Both the position numbers and the translations under genes were made by a program. A stretch of 9,056 bases of DNA from Clostridiaceae bacterium OM02-2AC (GTDB lineage Bacteria > Bacillota_I > Bacilli_A > Erysipelotrichales > Erysipelotrichaceae). The notes under the pieces are model-generated. The model saw only the letters and a program-made list of their open reading frames with translations, was not told the origin of the DNA and did not search any database. Positions 5,324 through 9,056 of the stretch are shown here, piece by piece. Where the stretch lies: contig QULU01000078.1 of assembly GCA_003481775.1 (NCBI GenBank), positions 1 through 9,056 of the forward strand, given 5' to 3'. Numbering within the stretch: position 1 is the stretch's first letter; the number at the start of each line of letters is the position of its first letter.

Positions 5324-5846
5324 CCGCTATGAAGAAATGAAACCACCTCTATCTATATTGTTTTATCCTTGCAGGGGCTTCATGAGAAGATACAGCCAAG
5401 ATTTTTCATAAATGGATAAAAATTCAGAGCATACGTTACGTAGTCTGTATGCTTAATTTCCTTTATCACTCCATACGCTACTCACAGTTTGCATATTTAC
5501 AAAAGCAAAATGAAAAAAACATTATTTGAGAGCCATCTCATGAAAGCTTGAACAGAAATGCGATTTGTTTATCTTTACGCACGAAGGCACACAACAGCGA
5601 TCCTACAGCGAATAGGTTCTTGATACGGCCAGGATCCATCCTCATGAAGGACAAAAAGGATCAGACATTTCAAAACTGACCCTTTTTATTATGTGCTTCT
5701 AAATTATAACCGATGGTGTACAAGAACCGAAGGAGCTACAGCTTTTGATTTTCAAAGTCATTCCCCTCTCATTTACACAGTCGTAGAATAGCCTCTATTG
5801 TTCGCATTTCTTCCACCCGTTCTTAACGATCTCTCTTTTCCTATAC
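5324..5846. other. Gene-free region between convergent units
   Basis: Over 500 bases hold no reading frame with a start, a ribosome binding site and plausible composition on either strand. A small hairpin (AGCATAC 5428-5434 with GTATGCT 5447-5453, 12-base loop) might terminate the hydrolase gene. A better bidirectional hairpin lies at 5653-5687. Several stop-interrupted stretches look vaguely protein-like (for example plus strand 5570-5640) but match nothing I recognise. A decayed gene is possible but not supported. Confidence 0.5.
5653..5687. terminator. Bidirectional hairpin terminator between hydrolase and PTS operon
   Basis: AAAAAGG-A-TCAG (5653-5664) pairs with CTGA-C-CCTTTTT (5676-5687) around an 11-base loop, with one A/C mismatch. 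On the plus strand the stem ends in CCTTTTTATT. On the minus strand it ends in CCTTTTTGT. It can stop transcription from both the rightward hydrolase gene and the leftward PTS operon, whose last stop codon is about 160 bases away. Confidence 0.6.
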
Positions 5847-6212
5847 TCATAAAATCTGAAGTCTGCCTCCTGCATACAGCAATTCCTCTCGAAGAGTCGG
5901 ACCTGCCAATTCAATATTGCCGGGACGCAGTGCATTCTTCGCACCGCTAAAAGACAGACAGCAATGTCCCAGTTCCTTCAGTGTGTGCAAAGCCTCCTCA
6001 CCGATTGCAGTAATTGTATAGACCTGATCACATAGGCATAGTGTATCCCCGACACATGGATCCGCAAGCAATTCCCCAGCCGTATGCAGAATAGAGATAT
6101 CTGCCAGCTCCTGCGGTGCTGAATCATTGAAAATTATAAGGAAATTACAGTCCTCATGCAAAAACTCCAGCGCACATTCTCCCCATCCGCTTATTCTTGT
6201 ATCATATTTCAT
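5847..6212 (-). CDS. srlB: PTS glucitol/sorbitol-type EIIA component
   Basis: This 121-residue cytoplasmic phosphocarrier accepts phosphate from HPr and passes it to the EIIB domain of the sugar transporter. The architecture matches E. coli SrlB (GutB, about 123 residues): F-N-D-S-A-P-Q-E-L-A-D (28-38) parallels F-R-E-G-A-P-A-D-L; His43 in I-L-H-T-A-G-E-L aligns with His43 of I-H-C-H-G-E-L and is the likely phosphorylated residue; E-L-G-H-C-C-L-S-F (80-88) and A-G-P (103-105) match too. The start at 6212 is chosen for its AAAGGAG ribosome binding site; the open frame extends to 6344 but overlaps the EIICBC gene. The gap after the transporter gene is only 14 bases, so this is the last gene of the operon. 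Confidence 0.9.
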   Translation of the reverse strand: MKYDTRISGWGECALEFLHEDCNFLIIFNDSAPQELADISILHTAGELLADPCVGDTLCLCDQVYTITAIGEEALHTLKELGHCCLSFSGAKNALRPGNIELAGPTLREELLYAGGRLQIL

Positions 6213-6226
6213 AACACGCTCTCCTT

Positions 6227-7756
6227 TCAATACAGACCTATGCTGAACAGATAGGCAATCAATACCGCCAGAGGCCCTGTTAGCATGCGACTGTACAGCA
6301 CAGCCGGTACACCTGTCTCCACGGTTTTTGCATCGGCCTGACATAACGATAACCCTACCGGAATGAAATCACAGCCGACCTGCGCATTGATGGCAAATAA
6401 TGCAGGTAAAGCATACTGTGGCGGTATGTTTCCCAGTGCAATCTGTGTCCCAAGCAAGGCTCCGACAACCTGTGCAATAACTGCTCCAGGCCCCAGAATC
6501 GGAGATAAAATCGGCAGGGAGCACAGTAGGGAAATCACAAGCATACCGGGCAGCGTCGCACAAAGAGGTGCAATCGTATGTGCTATCAGAGTTCCCAGTC
6601 CAGTTACCTGAATGATGCCCAAAAGCGTTGCAGTAAACGCCATAAAGGGCAAGATATTACGCAATACCATCTCTATGGTTTCCCTTCCTGCAGAATAACA
6701 CAGGCTGACAACGCGGCTCATTCCAAGACCGACACGAAGAAGCGGATTTTCTTCTGAAACAGATTGCTGTTTTTCCTCACTCTCCGGGATGGTTTTCGCA
6801 GAAGCTAAAGCCTCCGTTACTACTTCAATCTGTGCTTCGCTGATATCTGATACATATAAATCTTCTGTGATGAACCTTGCCAGCGGACCGCTTTTCCCTG
6901 TCGCAAGAACATTGATTGTCGCAATGCCCTTTTTTGGATAGACCCCGCAGCGAGCGGTACCTCCGCAATCAATAACCGCAGCCAGAATTTCCTCCTCCGG
7001 ACAGCTGCCGGTAAACCCGTCTATGACATCACAGCGACATGCATCAGCCAATGCCTGCGCAACCGGATGAATGCCTCCTCCGCACACACATAAAATGATG
7101 TGCTTCTGCTTGCTTGGATATAAAAGCAGCGGACCTCCCCAGCCTGCAGCTCCCTGTGTAATTCGGACGCAGGGGTACGCAATATCCTGTTTTTCCTCTT
7201 CACATATTTTCTTCTCTGACGATACCGATGCTTTTTTAACATCCTGCTTCTGACTCAGAAACGCTGAAATACGCTCACTGATCATACCGCGTACAATCAT
7301 GATTACCAGCCCCGCCATGAAATAACGGATTGCCAAATCTCCCAGAGGCAGCTTTTGTTCACTGATTCCTGCAGCTATTCCCATATAGACAAACAGCTCG
7401 GATGCATTCGCATGTGGAAACAGTGCGGTAACCGGATGCAGGAAGCTCACACAGGCATCGTAATAGGCCGCCTTATATCTCTCATCCAGAAATTTTCCAA
7501 AGGTGAAGCAAAGCGGATTCCCGAGAAACAATACCGCCATGAGCGGCATTAGTGTATAGCGGGCAATACGCCAGCGTGTCAGTGCCTTTGTGAAAGCTTC
7601 AACACGGTTTTCTCCAATCATTTTAACGATTGCCTGCACTGCGGTCATCAGACAGACAACCATAGGCAGTATATTGGTTATCCATCCTAGTAGGATGCTT
7701 CCCCCGGTTTCAAACATTGACAGAAAGCTCTGTGCCATATTGGTAAACAGCTCCAT
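6227..7756 (-). CDS. srlAE: Fused PTS glucitol/sorbitol-type EIIC-EIIB-EIIC transporter
   Basis: This 509-residue membrane protein takes up and phosphorylates a polyol, by family glucitol (sorbitol). Residues 1-168 match E. coli SrlA (187 aa): G-W-I-T-N-I-L-P, F-P-H-A-N-A-S-E-L-F-V-Y, K-L-P-L-G. A charged linker (about 168-195) joins it to a SrlE-like part (319 aa in E. coli). The EIIB domain (about 196-315) carries G-W-G-G-P-L and V-I-D-C-G-G-T-A-R-C (262-270), with Cys264 the likely phosphorylation site, then T-G-K-S-G-P-L. The C-terminal EIIC part (about 335-509) has L-P-F-M-A-F, L-G-P-G-A-V-I-A-Q-V and C-D-F-I-P-V-G-L-S-L. E. coli makes these as two proteins, and here they form one frame of almost exactly the summed length. 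The start at 7756 follows AAGGAGG. Confidence 0.92.
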   Translation of the reverse strand: MELFTNMAQSFLSMFETGGSILLGWITNILPMVVCLMTAVQAIVKMIGENRVEAFTKALTRWRIARYTLMPLMAVLFLGNPLCFTFGKFLDERYKAAYYDACVSFLHPVTALFPHANASELFVYMGIAAGISEQKLPLGDLAIRYFMAGLVIMIVRGMISERISAFLSQKQDVKKASVSSEKKICEEEKQDIAYPCVRITQGAAGWGGPLLLYPSKQKHIILCVCGGGIHPVAQALADACRCDVIDGFTGSCPEEEILAAVIDCGGTARCGVYPKKGIATINVLATGKSGPLARFITEDLYVSDISEAQIEVVTEALASAKTIPESEEKQQSVSEENPLLRVGLGMSRVVSLCYSAGRETIEMVLRNILPFMAFTATLLGIIQVTGLGTLIAHTIAPLCATLPGMLVISLLCSLPILSPILGPGAVIAQVVGALLGTQIALGNIPPQYALPALFAINAQVGCDFIPVGLSLCQADAKTVETGVPAVLYSRMLTGPLAVLIAYLFSIGLY

Positions 7757-7785
7757 TTAAAGGGCCTCCTTCAAAGAAACCACCC

Positions 7786-8769
7786 TCATATCTCTTCGTT
7801 CAGCAGTGCCATCATGCTACGAATACAGCTGATATCCGTTATCAGAATATTCACCTTACCCGCACGAATGACGCCCAATACAGCCTCCCCCTTGTCTGCA
7901 CCGACTGCTACACCGACACGATTTTTCACCTTCAGCAGCTTTTCGTCGGATAACCCCATAACTCGATCATTAAAGGAACGAAATGCATCACTGTTTCCAT
8001 TTGCATCCACATATTTCAAGAGAACATCGCCAACTGCTCCCTGCTTTTTGAAATCCTCATAATCCTCTTTTGTCAGATAACCGCATTTCACAAGGGTTGG
8101 CTCCTTTGCTGTTGTTGTTCCGATGCCCATAATCACTGTTTTCAGCTTTTTGAAAACTGAAACCACCTCCCTGACCGGCTTCTCTTTCAAAAATCCCTGC
8201 ATAACCTTTGGATCATCAAACATCGCCGGCGCGAAGAACTGCATCGCCTTCCCGTGAAACTTCATGGCAAAGCCCTTTGCGATATCATTGGAATGGTAGC
8301 CCTCCTCCATCTGATAGGGTGAGCCGACACCACCGACAACCGGTACAAAGGTAGCATCCACTTCATCCACACTTTTCTTAACATTAACGATACTGCTCAG
8401 CGTTTTTCCCATAGAAACCCCAATGGTATCTCCCTTATTGATAATACGGGATAAATACAGCAGCGCCTCTTCAAAAACATGCTGCATATGGTCCGCCTTG
8501 CTTTCCAGCTCCAGCTCATCCACAATAAGAACCTCCTTCAGTCCCAGCAGCTGCTCCACTCTGCGCTCCAGCTCTCCATACAGGACACTGTCCGGATTTT
8601 CCAATTCAATTTTCACAACCCCGGTTTCCTTCCCGGCCCGCAAAAGCCGTGATACGGTTGCTCTGGATATTCCTACAGCATCACAGATTTCCCGTTGTCC
8701 CATGCCATCCACATAATACAAATAACAGCATTTATAAATCAGACGGGCATCATCAACTATTTTTTTCAC
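7786..8769 (-). CDS. SorC-family sugar-responsive transcriptional regulator
   Basis: The protein has 327 residues. The N-terminal helix-turn-helix (about 14-50) reads Y-Y-V-D-G-M-G-Q-R-E-I-C-D-A-V-G-I-S-R-A-T-V-S-R-L-L, the classic SorC/DeoR-B. subtilis pattern. The rest is the sugar-phosphate-binding domain related to sugar isomerases: G-V-S-M-G-K-T-L (117-124), V-P-V-V-G-G-V-G (142-149), M-G-I-G-T-T (214-219), G-A-V-G-D (244-248). The GTG at 8769 is chosen: AAAGAGGGA precedes it, whereas the upstream in-frame ATG (8826) would add 19 unrelated residues and put the start before the predicted transcription start. It is first in the PTS operon, 29 bases ahead of the transporter, and so probably senses the transported polyol phosphate and controls the operon and itself. 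Confidence 0.9.
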   Translation of the reverse strand: MKKIVDDARLIYKCCYLYYVDGMGQREICDAVGISRATVSRLLRAGKETGVVKIELENPDSVLYGELERRVEQLLGLKEVLIVDELELESKADHMQHVFEEALLYLSRIINKGDTIGVSMGKTLSSIVNVKKSVDEVDATFVPVVGGVGSPYQMEEGYHSNDIAKGFAMKFHGKAMQFFAPAMFDDPKVMQGFLKEKPVREVVSVFKKLKTVIMGIGTTTAKEPTLVKCGYLTKEDYEDFKKQGAVGDVLLKYVDANGNSDAFRSFNDRVMGLSDEKLLKVKNRVGVAVGADKGEAVLGVIRAGKVNILITDISCIRSMMALLNEEI

Positions 8770-8785
8770 ACAGTTCCCTCTTTCC

Positions 8786-8799
8786 TGTAAACGTTTTCT
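8786..8799 (-). promoter_or_regulatory. cre box (CcpA-binding site) in the PTS operon leader
   Basis: On the minus strand AGAAAACGTTTACA matches the cre consensus WTGNAARCGNWWWCA / TGWAANCGNTNWCA at all but one terminal position. It lies about 5-18 bases after the predicted transcription start and 16 bases before the regulator's GTG, where CcpA would block transcription. This fits glucose repression of a secondary sugar operon. CcpA itself is not in the window. Confidence 0.7.
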
Positions 8800-8810
8800 T
8801 TCGTAATAAA

Positions 8811-8839
8811 AGATTATCACAATCATTTATTGACGTCAA
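8811..8839 (-). promoter_or_regulatory. Promoter of the PTS operon
   Basis: On the minus strand the -35 TTGACG (8839-8834) is followed by a 17-bp spacer and the -10 TAATCT (8816-8811), with TG one base before the -10 (extended -10, TGATAATCT). The expected start is near 8804. The -35 lies inside a 10-bp perfect palindrome, TTGACGTCAA (8830-8839), which could itself be a protein-binding site. Confidence 0.7.
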
Positions 8840-8899
8840 CGTTCCATGCTGAACAAGTGTGAAAATAACATTGTAAAGCTATCTGCCTACCTTTCAAGC

Positions 8900-8931
8900 A
8901 CCGTTTACATATACCACCGTTTACATATACC
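8900..8931. repeat. Perfect tandem 16-bp repeat upstream of the PTS promoter
   Basis: ACCGTTTACATATACC occurs twice without a gap (8900-8915 and 8916-8931). It lies roughly 95-125 bases upstream of the predicted operon start. The octamer CGTTTACA inside each unit also occurs, on the other strand, in the cre box at 8786-8799. It may be a binding site for the SorC-family regulator, whose relatives bind paired sites, or an extra catabolite-control half-site. Confidence 0.6.
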
Positions 8932-9009
8932 GTTGCAGGAATTCCCTATATAGCAAAAAAAGCGCTTATGCACTCTTCTAGCGCATGCAGACTACTCCAT
9001 TTACCCTTT

Positions 9010-9043
9010 TGGCTGAAGTGAAAAGTTAAATTCCACTTTCAAA
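9010..9043. repeat. Right copy of 34-bp inverted repeat, probable IS end
   Basis: This is the exact reverse complement of 14-47. It begins TGGCTGAAG at 9010, so an element would extend rightwards off the window. The bases after 9043 differ from those beyond the left copy, as expected if the two are the opposite ends, or differing inner flanks, of related IS elements. No transposase sequence is visible in the 13 remaining bases. Confidence 0.6.
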
Positions 9044-9056
9044 AGGCGAATAAAAA

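Noticed and set aside
5428..5453. Hairpin AGCATAC/GTATGCT as a terminator for the hydrolase gene
   Set aside because: The 7-bp stem has a 12-base loop and a poor U-tract. The bidirectional hairpin at 5653-5687 is better, so this is only mentioned in the intergenic entry.
6213..6344. Upstream extension of the EIIA frame to an ATG at 6344
   Set aside because: It would overlap the transporter gene by over 100 bases. The ATG at 6212 has a strong AAAGGAG site and aligns with the N-terminus of SrlB.
8770..8826. Longer start (ATG 8826) for the SorC-family regulator
   Set aside because: The extra 19 residues are encoded by the promoter, leader and cre box, and the ATG lies upstream of the predicted transcription start.
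8848..8955. 35-codon plus-strand frame beginning MLNKCENN
   Set aside because: It has no ribosome binding site and runs across the tandem repeat. Its composition looks like non-coding DNA.
1..9056. CRISPR array, tRNA or rRNA genes, riboswitch
   Set aside because: No regularly spaced repeats, cloverleaf-like segments or recognisable conserved RNA motifs were seen on either strand.

Overview
The window looks like the chromosome of a low-to-moderate GC Gram-positive gut bacterium (Bacillota). Support comes from strong AGGAGG-type ribosome binding sites, sigma-A promoters close to consensus, a CcpA-type cre box, and the protein families present. The style of the IspD and ABC proteins recalls the Erysipelotrichaceae ([Clostridium] innocuum group), but that placement is a guess. 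Eight full-length protein genes and one very small toxin gene are supported.

Both extremities carry the same 34-bp sequence in opposite orientation (14-47 and 9010-9043). A degenerate relative sits at 3737-3770. They look like insertion-sequence ends whose elements lie outside the window, so the window may be a segment, or a whole assembly contig, bounded by IS copies.

Left end, 71-320: a compact type I toxin-antitoxin locus with the layout of the Fst/par family. A 31-residue membrane-peptide gene runs on the minus strand (264 to 169). A consensus promoter on the plus strand drives a convergent RNA of about 60 nt. The two transcripts share a bidirectional hairpin terminator, and a 16-bp direct repeat lies at the toxin start codon and again near the 5' end of the antisense RNA. 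The toxin's Shine-Dalgarno sequence can fold into a local hairpin.

535-3506: a TetR-family repressor gene followed by an ABC exporter of the DrrAB/fluoroquinolone-export type (one ATPase, two small permeases, overlapping start/stop codons). The same operator-like palindrome (TGACT-N14-AGTCA) lies over the tetR transcription start and again just before the ATPase gene, so the repressor probably controls itself and the pump.

3507-5323: a degraded IS-like end, then ispD (isoprenoid precursor synthesis, MEP pathway), whose promoter lies so close to the ATG that its mRNA may be leaderless. A rho-independent terminator follows, then a metallo-beta-lactamase-fold hydrolase. The stretch 5324-5846 has no convincing gene and holds a bidirectional terminator between convergent units.

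5847-8839, minus strand: a glucitol/sorbitol-type PTS operon read as SorC-family regulator, then a single fused EIIC-EIIB-EIIC protein (equivalent to E. coli SrlA plus SrlE), then EIIA (SrlB-like). Its promoter is clear, with a cre box just past the expected start site and a tandem 16-bp repeat about 100 bp upstream. No polyol-phosphate dehydrogenase is present in the window.
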